Below, piece by piece: positions 34,295-43,676 of a stretch of 64,000 bases of DNA. Below the pieces are notes generated by a model. That model was not told where the DNA came from. It did not search any database and saw only the letters and a list, made by a program, of their open reading frames with translations. The stretch is taken from assembly GCF_009498035.1 (NCBI RefSeq), contig NZ_CP034550.1, positions 4,960,001 to 5,024,000 of the forward strand, read 5' to 3'. Origin of the DNA: Saccharothrix syringae. Lineage in GTDB: Bacteria > Actinomycetota > Actinomycetes > Mycobacteriales > Pseudonocardiaceae. The position numbers and the translations under genes are program-made. Within the stretch, counting starts at the first letter, position 1; each line of letters starts with the position of its first letter.

Positions 34295-34944
34295 AAGCCC
34301 CGGCGGTAGGCGTAGACCACCGCCTGCACGCGGTCGCGCAGGTCGAGTTTGGTCAGGATGCGCGACACGTACGTCTTCACCGTCTCCTGGCTGATCACCA
34401 GCGCCGCGGCGATCTCGCTGTTGGACAGGCCCTCGGCGATCAGGCGCAGCACCTCCAGCTCGCGCGGTGCCAGGGGCACGTCGCCCGGGGTGCCCTCGGC
34501 GGGCCGGATCCGCGCGGCGTACCTGCCCACGAGCTGCCGCGTCACCTCGGGGTCCAGCAGTGCCGCGCCGGCCGCCACGGTGCGGATGCCCTGCAGCAGC
34601 TGGGCGGGCGGGGCGTCCTTGAGCAGGAACCCGGCGGCGCCCGCGCGCAGTGCCTCGTAGACGTACTCGTCGAGGTTGAACGTCGTCACCACGAGCACCT
34701 TGACGGGCTCGGCCACGCCCGCGCCGGCCAGCAGGCGGGTGGCCTGGATGCCGTCGAGCACCGGCATCCGCACGTCCATCACCACCACGTCCGGGCGCAA
34801 CCGGCGGGCCAGCTCGACCGCGGCCCGGCCGTCCGCGCACTCGCCCACCACCTCCAGGTCGGGCTGGGCGTCGATGATCGTGGCGAACCCGGTGCGGATG
34901 AGCGCCTGGTCGTCGCAGACCAGGACCCGGATCGGCGCGGTCAC
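34285..34944 (-). CDS. NarL/LuxR-type response regulator
   Basis: The 219-residue regulator starts at GTG 34944, overlapping the kinase stop by GTGA. The receiver domain (about 1-120) has VLVCDDQALIR, the phosphoacceptor Asp in VVVMDVRMPVLDG and the conserved Lys in FLLKDAPP. The LuxR HTH (about 150-219) reads LAPRELEVLRLIAEGLSNSE, TVKTYVSRILTKLDLRDRVQ. It is the third gene of a CPBP protease, histidine kinase, regulator operon and likely the output of that pathway. The recognition helix differs from DosR (no AEKTVKNYVSRLLAK match). The gene ends inside a 19-bp tandem repeat. Confidence 0.95.
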   Translation of the reverse strand: MTAPIRVLVCDDQALIRTGFATIIDAQPDLEVVGECADGRAAVELARRLRPDVVVMDVRMPVLDGIQATRLLAGAGVAEPVKVLVVTTFNLDEYVYEALRAGAAGFLLKDAPPAQLLQGIRTVAAGAALLDPEVTRQLVGRYAARIRPAEGTPGDVPLAPRELEVLRLIAEGLSNSEIAAALVISQETVKTYVSRILTKLDLRDRVQAVVYAYRRGLVT

Positions 34945-36062
34945 GACGATCCGCCCGCGGGGACGCGGGCCCGGACGACGAAGCCGCCGCCGGGGCGCGG
35001 GCCCGCGGTGAACTCGCCGCCGAGCGCCTCGACCCGTTCGCGCAGCCCGACCAGGCCGCGCCCGCTGCCGCCGGGTGACGTGGTGCCCGGTCCCTCGGTG
35101 GTCACCTCCACGGTGGTCTCCCGGGCGCCGTGGTGGACGTGGACGGCGGTGCGGCTGCCGCGGGCGTGCTTGAGCGCGTTGGTCAGCGCCTCCTGCACGA
35201 CCCGGTGGACCGTGACGTCGGCGGTGACCACGGGGTCGCCTTCCCGGGTGAACTCGACGGGCTGGCCCGCCTGCCGGGTCCGCTCGACGAGGGCGTGGAG
35301 GTCCCCGGGCACGCCGTGGTCGGGGTTGAGCAGGTCGAGCAGGTGCCGCAGGTCGGTGATGGCGCGGCGGCCGGTGTCGGTGACGGCGGTCAGGGCCTGG
35401 TCCAGGCGTTCGGGGGCGGCGGTCAGGTAGCGGGCCGCCTCGGCCTGGACGACCATGGCCGTCACGTGGTGGGTCACCACGTCGTGCAGCTCGCGCGCGA
35501 TGCGGGTGCGCTCGGCGGTGCGGGTGGCCTCGGCGAGGTGGTCGCGGCGCTCCGCCTCGGCCGCCCGCGACAGCCGCAGCCACGCCCCGGCGCCCCACGC
35601 CATGGCCAGCGCCAGGTAGAACGTGACGTACCCGACCAGCCCCTCGCCCGCGCCCAGCCGGTCGAGCGCCACCGCGAGCGGCACGTACGCCGCGCTGGCC
35701 AGGACGGCGGCGGTCCGCCGGTGGTGTTCGAGGTGGAGGCCGGTGCTCAGCAGCGCGACGGGCAGCGCGATGGTCGCGAAGGTGTGGTAGCCGCGGAGCT
35801 GGTCGACGGCGAAGCCGAGCGACACCAGGGCGAGGCAGGCGGCCGGCCACCGCCTGCGCACGGCGAGCGGGAGGGCTTCCAGCGCGACCGCCGCGACGGT
35901 CAGCGCGTCGAAGGGGTGCTGGGGCGAGTTGCCGAGCCGCGTCCCGTAGTTCTCCAGCCCCGGCAGGAGCGCCGCGACGGCGATCAGCAGGGCGAACGGG
36001 AGGTCCCGCGCGGTGACGCCGCACCGCGACCACGGGTCCCGGAGCCGCCGGACGTCGATCAC
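34941..36062 (-). CDS. NarL-family sensor histidine kinase
   Basis: This 373-residue kinase has an N-terminal membrane region with about five helices (residues 18-150), a DHp segment with ARELHDVVTHHVTAMVVQAE (phosphoacceptor His in ELHD-x-V-x-H), and a HATPase domain with VVQEALTNALKHA (N-box), GRGLVGLRERVEALGG (G-box). This is the HPK7 class. The start GTG 36062 overlaps the upstream CPBP gene stop by GTGA, and its own stop overlaps the regulator start the same way, so the three genes are translationally coupled. No large extracytoplasmic sensor domain, so it probably senses membrane state. Confidence 0.94.
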   Translation of the reverse strand: MIDVRRLRDPWSRCGVTARDLPFALLIAVAALLPGLENYGTRLGNSPQHPFDALTVAAVALEALPLAVRRRWPAACLALVSLGFAVDQLRGYHTFATIALPVALLSTGLHLEHHRRTAAVLASAAYVPLAVALDRLGAGEGLVGYVTFYLALAMAWGAGAWLRLSRAAEAERRDHLAEATRTAERTRIARELHDVVTHHVTAMVVQAEAARYLTAAPERLDQALTAVTDTGRRAITDLRHLLDLLNPDHGVPGDLHALVERTRQAGQPVEFTREGDPVVTADVTVHRVVQEALTNALKHARGSRTAVHVHHGARETTVEVTTEGPGTTSPGGSGRGLVGLRERVEALGGEFTAGPRPGGGFVVRARVPAGGSS

Positions 36063-36877
36063 CCGACGAGCGTAGCGGTGGCGCCGCGGCGCGGGACCAG
36101 GTGACCGCGTCGGTGCGCCACCACCAGGAACACGACCGTCAGCAGCGCACCGGCCGCCACGGCGAACAGGCTGCCCTCGGGGCCGAACGCGCCGCCGGTG
36201 AGCGGGGCCGGGCCCGAGAGCGTCGCGTCCAGCAGGCCGTGCGTCGCGCCGTTGCCCGAGACCTCGGCGCCGAAGACGCCGGCCAGGGCGAAGTTCCAGC
36301 CGAAGTGCAGCCCGATCGGCAGCCACAGGGTGCGGGTGGCGGCGTAGGCGGCGGCGAGCATGAACCCGGCCTCGATCGCGATGGCGATCGCGCCCCACGC
36401 AGTGGCGTTCTGGTTGAGCAGGTGCGATGCCCCGAACAGCACACCGGTCAGCGCCAGCGCGACCCACGTGCCGGTGCGCTGCTCGACGACCCGGAACAGG
36501 ACGCCCCGGAAGATCAGCTCCTCCGTCACGGCGGCGGCGGCCATGAAGCCGACCAGCCCCACCGCGCCCGTCACCGGACCCGGGCCGTCCACCCGGTAGC
36601 CGCCGAGCAGGGCGATGGCGGCGATGACGGCCCCGCACATCACGACACCGATCAGCAACCCGCGGCCGATGGCGGCGCCGGCTCCTTCGCGGGCCACCTC
36701 CGCGGGCGCGCGGTGCTCGGTGCGCCGCACCACCCACGCGTAGGCGAGCACCGCGAGCCCGGCCGTCGCGACACCCAGGACCAGCGCGAGCCAGGGGTCG
36801 CCCGCCACGGCGGCGACGCCCTGACTGCCGACAACGGCCACCGCCGCGACGACCAACAACTGCTTCACCAGGCGCAC
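36059..36877 (-). CDS. CPBP family intramembrane metalloprotease
   Basis: GTG 36877, spaced correctly from GGAGGA, starts a 272-residue protein with about eight membrane helices. The CPBP (CAAX protease and bacteriocin-processing) motifs are present: TEELIFRGVLFR (EExxxR), FGASHLL (FxxxH) and HFGWNF (HxxxN/B type). These coordinate the metal or act in catalysis inside the membrane. An upstream in-frame GTG at 36883 is too close to the RBS. It heads the operon with the kinase and regulator, so it might process a signal or the kinase itself; this is inference from order only. Confidence 0.93.
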   Translation of the reverse strand: MRLVKQLLVVAAVAVVGSQGVAAVAGDPWLALVLGVATAGLAVLAYAWVVRRTEHRAPAEVAREGAGAAIGRGLLIGVVMCGAVIAAIALLGGYRVDGPGPVTGAVGLVGFMAAAAVTEELIFRGVLFRVVEQRTGTWVALALTGVLFGASHLLNQNATAWGAIAIAIEAGFMLAAAYAATRTLWLPIGLHFGWNFALAGVFGAEVSGNGATHGLLDATLSGPAPLTGGAFGPEGSLFAVAAGALLTVVFLVVAHRRGHLVPRRGATATLVG

Positions 36878-37322
36878 TGCCACTCCTCCTGCAACGGTCC
36901 GCGACCGGGCGTCGCGGCTGTGGTGAACGCTAGGGATCGGGCGGTCCCGGATCATCCCCGCGCGGTGGACATCCGCGTGTAGCTCGCACGGGGGACACGG
37001 CCCCGGCCCTCCACTACGGGACACGTGGGCGCCGTTGCGGCACCGGCCCGGCCGGGGGCCAAGACCCCCTCCGACCCGAAATCACCCCGATGGACCACCT
37101 GCCACGCCCGCCGCGGTCGTGTTCCCGGCTCGGCGCGCCCGATTGCCCGAGTGCCCGTGGTCATCCGCACCCGTGGCCGGTGATCGGATCGGCGGCACCC
37201 CGTGCGGAGGACCACCGGCCGCCCCGCGAAGTCCGGCCGGAGAGCCGTAACGAGCGGTCTCGGGAGCCCGATCCGGACGTACGAGCGGGCCCACCCGGGT
37301 CCGGAGGGGGAAAGGCGGAACC
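36878..37322. other. divergent promoter region, no gene
   Basis: The 445 bp between the CPBP gene (minus) and the DUF4082 gene (plus) contains no protein-like frame. It should carry both promoters. No clear operator was recognised. Confidence 0.45.
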
Positions 37323-39017
37323 ATGCCCTCGTCACGCACCACCCGGCGCAGAACGCGACACCGGTTGCCCACCCTCGTCGTCGCGGTCGCCGCACTCGTC
37401 CTGCCCGTCGCGCCCGCGCACGCCGACGCGGCCGCCCCGACCACCACCTCCCCGCTCGCCGGCGCGGGCAGCGTGGGGCTGACCCCGACCGTGAGCGCCA
37501 CCTTCGACGGGGTGCTCGCCGCACCGCCCGCGCGGTTCGCGCTCACCGGGCCCGACGGGGCGGTGGCGGGCCAGGTGTCGCTCGCCGACGGCGGCACGAC
37601 CGCGCTGTTCGCCCCGACCGCGCCGCTGTCCCCGGGCACCGCCTACACCGCGTCGGTCCAGGTCGACGACGCGGCGGACGCGCACAGCTGGACGTTCACC
37701 ACGGGGTCGACGCGGCCCGCGGACTGCCCGTGCACGATCTGGGACGACTTCGCGGTGCCCGGCTCGACCGCCGTCAACGACGCCAACGCGGTGGAGCTGG
37801 GGAACAAGGTCTACTTCACCAGCCGCGGCGAGGTGCTGGGCGTCCGCTTCTACAAGGCGGCGGGCAACACCGGCACGCACACCGGCTCGTTCTGGTCCGC
37901 GACCGGGCAGCTGCTGGCGACCGGCACGTTCACCGGCGAGACCACCACCGGCTGGCAGACCTTGCTCTTCGACGCGCCGGTGGTCGTGGAGACGGGCACG
38001 AACTACGTCGTGTCGTACTTCGCGCCCAACGGCCGCTACTCGTTCGACCACTGGTACTTCAACAGCTTCCCCAAGGTGGGCTACGGGCACATCGAGGCCG
38101 TCAACACCGGCCAGCCCAACTGGAACGGCCTGTTCCGGTACGGCGCGGGGATGCCGACCAACGGGTTCCGCTTCACGAACTACTGGGTGGACGTGGTCTA
38201 CCGCCACGGCACGAACGGCGACCACACCCGCCCGGCGCTCGAAACCCGGACCCCGGCGCCGGACGCGACGGACGTCGGGGTGGGCGACCCGGTGACCCTG
38301 CGGTTCGACGAGCCGATGGACCCCGCGGCGACGCAGGTCCGGCTCACCGACGACGGAGGGGCGCACCTGTACGGCACCACGACGGCGTCCGCCGACGGCA
38401 GGACCGTGACGTGGCGGCCGAACGCCAGGCTCACCCCGGGCACCCGCTACACCGCGCGGGCGCTCGGCGTCGACCTCAACGGCAACGTCATGGCCTCGAC
38501 CGCGACGTGGTCGTTCACCACCGGGCCGCAGGCCGCGTGCCCGTGCTCGCTGTTCAGCGAGGCGGTCGTCCCCGACGAGACCACGAGCGGCCAGGGCACG
38601 CCGGTCGAGCTGGGCGTGCGGTTCGGCTCCTCCACCGCGGGCGCCGTCACCGGCGTGAAGTTCCACAAGACCGCGCGCGACACCGGCACCCACACGGGCT
38701 CGCTGTGGACCGACGAGGGCGTCCTGCTGGCGACCGGCACGTTCACCGACGAGACCGCGACCGGCTGGCAGACCCTGACCTTCGCCACCCCGGTCCCCAT
38801 CGAGGCGGACCGGGTCTACGTGGCCTCCTACTTCTCCCCGACGGGGTACTTCGCCGTGACCAACCAGTACTTCGGCGCGCGCCCGCAGGTCCACTCGCCT
38901 CCGCTGTGGACCGCGCCCGGCGCGTACGCGAACGGCCGGTACCGCGTGGGGACCGGGTTCCCGACCGAGCACTACATCGGCAACAACTACTGGGTGGACG
39001 TGGTCGTCACGACGTGA
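37323..39017 (+). CDS. secreted protein with duplicated DUF4082 and Ig-like (Big_5) domains
   Basis: The 564-residue precursor has a signal peptide (about 1-35, ending AHADA) and then two copies of Big_5 plus DUF4082. Big_5 copies are near residues 38-135 and 300-400, ending SWTFTTGS and TWSFTTGP. DUF4082 copies near 137-298 and 405-563 share CPCTIWDDFAVPG or CPCSLFSEAVVPD, the GVRFYKAAGNTGTHTGS or GVKFHKTARDTGTHTGS signature, and end NYWVDVVY or NYWVDVVV. DUF4082 occurs in secreted, carbohydrate-linked proteins of actinobacteria with no known reaction. GGCGGAACC precedes ATG 37323. No anchor, so secreted. A perfect hairpin follows. Confidence 0.9.
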   Translation: MPSSRTTRRRTRHRLPTLVVAVAALVLPVAPAHADAAAPTTTSPLAGAGSVGLTPTVSATFDGVLAAPPARFALTGPDGAVAGQVSLADGGTTALFAPTAPLSPGTAYTASVQVDDAADAHSWTFTTGSTRPADCPCTIWDDFAVPGSTAVNDANAVELGNKVYFTSRGEVLGVRFYKAAGNTGTHTGSFWSATGQLLATGTFTGETTTGWQTLLFDAPVVVETGTNYVVSYFAPNGRYSFDHWYFNSFPKVGYGHIEAVNTGQPNWNGLFRYGAGMPTNGFRFTNYWVDVVYRHGTNGDHTRPALETRTPAPDATDVGVGDPVTLRFDEPMDPAATQVRLTDDGGAHLYGTTTASADGRTVTWRPNARLTPGTRYTARALGVDLNGNVMASTATWSFTTGPQAACPCSLFSEAVVPDETTSGQGTPVELGVRFGSSTAGAVTGVKFHKTARDTGTHTGSLWTDEGVLLATGTFTDETATGWQTLTFATPVPIEADRVYVASYFSPTGYFAVTNQYFGARPQVHSPPLWTAPGAYANGRYRVGTGFPTEHYIGNNYWVDVVVTT

Positions 39018-39023
39018 GCCGGA

Positions 39024-39049
39024 CCGGCCACCACGGAGGTGGTGGCCGG
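39024..39049 (+). terminator. terminator hairpin after DUF4082 gene
   Basis: CCGGCCACCAC (39024-39034) pairs perfectly with GTGGTGGCCGG (39039-39049) around a four-base loop, seven bases after the stop. It could also stop transcription arriving on the minus strand. Confidence 0.8.
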
Positions 39050-39177
39050 CCCGCCCGAGTCCCGGTGCGGTTCACCCACCACCTGCGGCACGGGGATCTC
39101 GCACCGGCCCCGCGGTCGCGCGGCTTCCGCGCGGGGGACCGGTGGGACGCCGGAGCGCCCCACCGGTCCGGTTCGGC

Positions 39178-41616
39178 TCAGCCCAGCACGCAGAGCAGGG
39201 AGCAGGCGGTCGCCGACGACCACGCCGAGTACGACGGCGGTGTGCCGGCGGGCGAGTTGCGCGGCACGTAGCCCGCCTTCGCCTGGTTGGTCAGCGGGAA
39301 CAGGGTCAGCAGGGCGTAGGTGGAGCAGTAGAAGCGCTTGGTCTCACCGGGTTGCAGGGTGAAGGTCCCGGCTGCGGCCTCGCAGGCGGGCTCCTCGTAG
39401 TCCACGACGCGGGCGTCGGTGATGGCCACCGGGCCCTGGTTGGTCACCGTGATCCGCCAGTAGGCGGTCGCGTTGAGCAGGCCGAGGGTGCCCACGGGCG
39501 CCTTCTTCGCCCACGGCCCCGAGCCGCCCGGTCCGCAGTGGGACGCGGTCTTCGAGGCGCAGATCTCCTTGTCCACCGTCACCACCGGCCGGCAGGCGGG
39601 CCCCGGCGCGACCGGGACGGTGACGGTGTTGGAGGTGAACGAGCCGGTGGTGTCGGTGCCGGTGGCGGTGTTGGCGACGTCGGCCACCGCGCAGTCCGCG
39701 CTGATCGTGGTGCGGAAGCACACCTGCGGCGGGTCGCCGGTGAAGTCGACGACCAGCCGGGGCTGGTTGCCGCCGCCGAAGTCGGCGCCGCTGGTCAGCA
39801 CCAGCGTGGTGGTGACCGAGATGGTCGGGTGGGCGGTCGGGGACACGCCGCTCAGGTCGACCGACCCGTCCGGCGCGAAGCCGGGCGTGGCCACGGTGGC
39901 GCCGTCCTGGTCCACCACGGTCACCCGGGACGCGCCGAAGTCGACGTTGCCGGGCGTGACGCCGACGAGCCGCGCGGAGCCGTACCCCTGCACGTGGCCC
40001 GCACCGCCGTCGCAGTAGAAGTCGCCCGGGGTGAGCGAGACCCGGCCGCCCGAGCGCACGCACGGCGAGCTGCCGGTGAGCGGGTCCATCGAGAACAGCA
40101 CGCCCGCGTCGCCGAGGCCGATCATGCAGCCCGTCGGCACGTCGTAGGTGTAGCCGTAGTCGCGGGTGACGCCGCCGTTGACGGTCGGGTGGGTGATCGG
40201 GTTGGGCACCCCGGCGCACGCCGACGCGGTGGTCCAGTCGTGGCACACCGCCGCGCCGGCGTACGGGCCGCCCCAGATCGCCACGTAGCTGCGGACGTGG
40301 CCGTTGGCGTCGGTGACCACCTCGGGGTTGAACGCGATCACGCCGGCGGGCAGCGCGGCCAGCGGGGAGGGCGCGGGCAGGGCCGAGCCGTCCAGGGCGT
40401 AGCAGGTGGTCACGCCGGGCGAGGACCCGCTGGTGGTGGAGCAGGCGCCGACCTGCGCGCCCGACGTGCTGTACGCGGTGTAGGCGTTGTAGGTGTAGTT
40501 GCCCACCGGGCCGATGGGGCGGGGTGACGCCCACCCGGCGCACGCGGTGGCGGTGGCCGGGTCGAAGCAGCCGATGGCCGCCTGGCTGCCGGTGTTGGGC
40601 CGGGACGACGAGGCGAACACCTTGCCCGCGACGACGGTCAGCGCGCCGTAGAAGTACAGGCTGGAGGGCGTGTCACCGCTGGGCGGGACGATCGGCGCGT
40701 ACGGCTGGCCCGGGCACGCGGTGCGGGTGGCGACGGTCCAGCACAGCACGGTGCCCGTGCTGGCCACGCCGTAGAGGTTGCCGCCGACCTCGACGAACCC
40801 GGCGAGGTTGTAGACACCGGACGGCGAGCCGCCGGCGCCCACCAGCGGCCAGTAGCCGCAGTTCGCCGCGGCCGCCAGGTCGAGGCAGCCCACGCCGACC
40901 GACGAGGCGGTCACCGCGGTGTAGAGGACCTGGGAGGGCGCGGCGGGGTCGCGGAAGTACTGCTGCGTCATCGGGCTGCCGATGTCACCGGTCGCGCCGC
41001 TGCCCAGCGGCCCGGGAGCGGTGTTGAGCGGCTTGGGCCACGGCCCGCCCGCGCAGGGCTGCCCGGTGGCCAGGTCGCTGCACACCACCTTCGGCGTGGC
41101 GGGTGCCGCGTGGTGGTAGATGTTCCACGCCTGGAGGGCGCCGGTGGGCGTGCGGTGCAGCAGCGGGGTGAACCCGTCGCCGCCGGTCGCCGTGGTGCTG
41201 GCCTGGACGGGCGGGGTCAGCAGGCCCGACAGCGACGTCCCGCCGGGCGCGGCGACGGGGTTCTGCGCCCGGACCGCGACCACGCCGGAGCCGGGTTCGG
41301 CGGTCTGGAAGGTGCTCCCGTCGGTGGACCACGACGGCGTCCACCCCGGCGGCACGTCCAGCGAGCCGGTCACGTAGGACTGGCCGGGGCCGACCGCGTC
41401 GGTGACGGTGGCCGAACCGACGCCCGTGCCGTTGTTGTCGTACTCGACGACCCAGGTGGCGGTGGCGCCGTGGTCGGCGGGGGTGGGGACGCCGCTGACG
41501 GACTTGGTCAACGTCGACGTGGCGGCGGGGGCGGGGTCGGCCGATGCGCCGGGAACCACCAGGGCGGCGGCGACGAGCGCGCTCGTCGCCGACCAGATGA
41601 CCACGCGTCTTCGCAT
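39178..41616 (-). CDS. large secreted DUF11-like protein
   Basis: The 812-residue precursor has a signal peptide (MRRRVVIWSATSALVAAALV, cleavage near 26) followed by a DUF11-type segment (about 33-120, TLTKSVSGVPTPADHGATAT, YDNNGTGVGSATVTDAVGPG). The middle 400 residues are rich in paired cysteines (CSDLATGQPCAGG, CLDLAAAANCGYWP, CFDPATATACAGW) in a regular pattern suggesting a propeller of about six blades. C-terminal beta-sandwich segments (FTSNTVTVPVAPGP, AYWRITVTNQGPVAITDARV) again resemble DUF11. It has no membrane anchor. Function unknown, likely a spore- or hypha-surface or matrix protein. GAGGGATCGTC precedes ATG 41616. Confidence 0.82.
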   Translation of the reverse strand: MRRRVVIWSATSALVAAALVVPGASADPAPAATSTLTKSVSGVPTPADHGATATWVVEYDNNGTGVGSATVTDAVGPGQSYVTGSLDVPPGWTPSWSTDGSTFQTAEPGSGVVAVRAQNPVAAPGGTSLSGLLTPPVQASTTATGGDGFTPLLHRTPTGALQAWNIYHHAAPATPKVVCSDLATGQPCAGGPWPKPLNTAPGPLGSGATGDIGSPMTQQYFRDPAAPSQVLYTAVTASSVGVGCLDLAAAANCGYWPLVGAGGSPSGVYNLAGFVEVGGNLYGVASTGTVLCWTVATRTACPGQPYAPIVPPSGDTPSSLYFYGALTVVAGKVFASSSRPNTGSQAAIGCFDPATATACAGWASPRPIGPVGNYTYNAYTAYSTSGAQVGACSTTSGSSPGVTTCYALDGSALPAPSPLAALPAGVIAFNPEVVTDANGHVRSYVAIWGGPYAGAAVCHDWTTASACAGVPNPITHPTVNGGVTRDYGYTYDVPTGCMIGLGDAGVLFSMDPLTGSSPCVRSGGRVSLTPGDFYCDGGAGHVQGYGSARLVGVTPGNVDFGASRVTVVDQDGATVATPGFAPDGSVDLSGVSPTAHPTISVTTTLVLTSGADFGGGNQPRLVVDFTGDPPQVCFRTTISADCAVADVANTATGTDTTGSFTSNTVTVPVAPGPACRPVVTVDKEICASKTASHCGPGGSGPWAKKAPVGTLGLLNATAYWRITVTNQGPVAITDARVVDYEEPACEAAAGTFTLQPGETKRFYCSTYALLTLFPLTNQAKAGYVPRNSPAGTPPSYSAWSSATACSLLCVLG

Positions 41617-41958
41617 GACGATCCCTCATTTCGCTCTGCCGGAACACCGGTCGTCGTCGCCGGGGTCCCAGGCACGCTAAGGACTTGCGCCGGTGCGGGA
41701 GCGTTGTGTCACCCGCCTGCTGCGCACGAGCATCCCGACAGTGCAGCACCCGGTGGACCGCCCCTGCGGGGGTGGGTCATTCCAGGTGGGGGGCGCACGG
41801 GATTTCACCCGGATGTCTCCGAATTCGGCGTACCGGGATTCGCGGGGAGGCGATAGGGCGCCCGACGACCAGGTGAGACGTGCTCCCACGGCCGATCGGG
41901 TGAACGGTTGTCCGATCCGGGACAGGGGTGTTGACGATCGCGAGCCCCGGCACGGACG

Positions 41959-42015
41959 GTGCCTGGGTCTGGGAGCGTTCCCAGACCCAGGCACAACGTT
42001 CCCAGACCCGGGCAC
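41959..42015. promoter_or_regulatory. CebR-like operator inside a 16-bp inverted repeat, plus downstream half-repeat
   Basis: TGGGAGCGTTCCCA (41970-41983) differs by one base from the CebR operator TGGGAGCGCTCCCA known from Streptomyces cellulose-utilisation genes. It is the centre of a perfect 16-bp inverted repeat (41959-41974 with 41979-41994). The right arm is then repeated with one change at about 41998-42015 (GTTCCCAGACCCGGGCAC). The cellulase start is at 42028. TTGACG at 41931-41936 may be a -35 element. Confidence 0.8.
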
Positions 42016-42027
42016 AAAGGAGTGTCG

Positions 42028-43524
42028 ATGCCGGTAACAGGACAGAAGCGACGTGTCGCGCTCGCGGTGTCGGGCGCCGCGGTGACCCTCGCGGGCGCGG
42101 TGCTGTCGACCACGGCGGAACCCTGGACCACCGACGCCGCCGCCGCCTCGGCGTCGTTCGCCTGCAAGGTCGACTACTCGGTCCACGACTGGGGTTCGGG
42201 CTTCGGCGCGAACGTGACCATCAGGAACCTGGGGTCCACCCCGGCCAACGGGTGGACCCTGACCTACTCGTACCAGGGCAACCAGACCCTCCTGCAGGGC
42301 TGGAACGGGATCTGGTCGCAGTCCGGCAAGCAGGTCACGGTCACCAACCTGACCTGGAACGCCAGGATTCCGGCCAACGGCAGCGTCGGCCTCGGGGCGA
42401 ACTTCTCCTACGGCGGGAGCAACGCCGCACCGACGGACTTCGCCGTCAACGGCGCCGCCTGCACCGGTCTCCCGCCGACGACGACCACCACCCCGCCGCT
42501 CCCCGGCCCCGCGCCCGCCTTGCGGGTCTCGGGCAACAAGCTGGTCACCGCCGCCGGCACGCCCTACCGGCTGCTCGGCGTCAACCGGTCCAGCGGCGAG
42601 TTCGCCTGCGTCCAGGGCAAGGGCATGTGGGACAGCGGCCCGGTGGACCAGGCGTCCGTCGACGCGATGAAGTCGTGGAACATCCGCGCGGTGCGGATAC
42701 CGCTGAACGAGGACTGCTGGCTCGGCCTGTCCGGCTCGCCCAGCGGCCCGGCCTACCAGCAGGCCGTCAAGGACTACGCGAACCTGCTGGTCGCCAACGG
42801 CATCAACCCGGTCCTCGACCTGCACTGGACGCACGGGCTCTACACCGGCAACATCTCGGCCTGCCCGGACGTCAACGCCACGTGCCAGAAGCCGATGCCG
42901 GACATGCAGCACACGCCGACGTTCTGGACGCAGGTCGCCACCGCCTTCAAGGGCAACGACGCGGTGGTCTTCGACCTGTTCAACGAGCCCTACCCGGACG
43001 CGTCCAACAACTGGTCGGACATGGCCGCGGCGTGGCGGTGCCTGCGCGACGGGGGCACCTGCACCGGCATCGACTACGAGGTGGCCGGGATGCAGGACCT
43101 GGTCGACGCGGTGCGCGCGACGGGCGCCACCAACGTCGTCATGACCGCCGGGCTGACGTGGACCAACGACCTGTCGCAGTGGCTGGCCCACAAGCCGGTC
43201 GACCCGACGGGCAACCTGATGGCGTCGTGGCACTCGTACAACTTCAACGCCTGCGTGACCGAGTCCTGCTGGGACACCCAGATCGGCGCGGTCGCCGCGC
43301 AGGTGCCGGTGCACGCGGGTGAGATCGGCCAGGACACGTGCGCCCACGACTACATCGACCGGGTGATGTCCTGGTTGGACGCGCACGGCCTGGGCTACAC
43401 GGCGTGGACGTGGAACCCGTGGGGCTGCAGCGGCGGGAACGTGCTGATCGAGGACTACAACGGCACGCCCACCCGCACCTACGGCGAGGGCTTCCGGGCG
43501 CACCTGCGCGCGGTCACCCCGTAA
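42028..43524 (+). CDS. secreted endoglucanase, CBM2-GH5
   Basis: ATG 42028 follows AAAGGAG. The 498-residue precursor has a signal peptide (about 1-40), a family 2 carbohydrate-binding module (about 41-146) with surface aromatics (NGWTLTYSY, GWNGIWSQ, NLTWNARI), a Pro/Thr linker (148-163) and a GH5 catalytic domain (about 165-498). Glu320 in DLFNEPYP is the acid/base; Glu432 in HAGEIGQD fits the nucleophile; YTAWTWNPWGCSG is the terminal barrel strand. It should hydrolyse internal beta-1,4-glucan bonds outside the cell. The CebR-like operator directly upstream indicates repression relieved by cellobiose or similar. Confidence 0.94.
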   Translation: MPVTGQKRRVALAVSGAAVTLAGAVLSTTAEPWTTDAAAASASFACKVDYSVHDWGSGFGANVTIRNLGSTPANGWTLTYSYQGNQTLLQGWNGIWSQSGKQVTVTNLTWNARIPANGSVGLGANFSYGGSNAAPTDFAVNGAACTGLPPTTTTTPPLPGPAPALRVSGNKLVTAAGTPYRLLGVNRSSGEFACVQGKGMWDSGPVDQASVDAMKSWNIRAVRIPLNEDCWLGLSGSPSGPAYQQAVKDYANLLVANGINPVLDLHWTHGLYTGNISACPDVNATCQKPMPDMQHTPTFWTQVATAFKGNDAVVFDLFNEPYPDASNNWSDMAAAWRCLRDGGTCTGIDYEVAGMQDLVDAVRATGATNVVMTAGLTWTNDLSQWLAHKPVDPTGNLMASWHSYNFNACVTESCWDTQIGAVAAQVPVHAGEIGQDTCAHDYIDRVMSWLDAHGLGYTAWTWNPWGCSGGNVLIEDYNGTPTRTYGEGFRAHLRAVTP

Positions 43525-43676
43525 CCCGCACCCGGCCTGCCCGCCGCGTCCGCGTTCCCGCTCGCGCGGCCCTCGGTCACCTGTACCGTCGGCTGAGCAC
43601 GCCCGCGGTCCCGTGGTGCCACACCGCGGGACCGCGCGGGCGCGAGCGTCGACCACCACCCGGACGGGAGCCCACC

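Noticed and set aside
34285..34944. Response regulator considered as the DosR/DevR of the dormancy island
   Set aside because: Its HTH lacks the DosR recognition-helix pattern, it lies 10 kb from the island in an operon with a CPBP protease and has an HPK7 kinase without GAF domains, unlike DosS.
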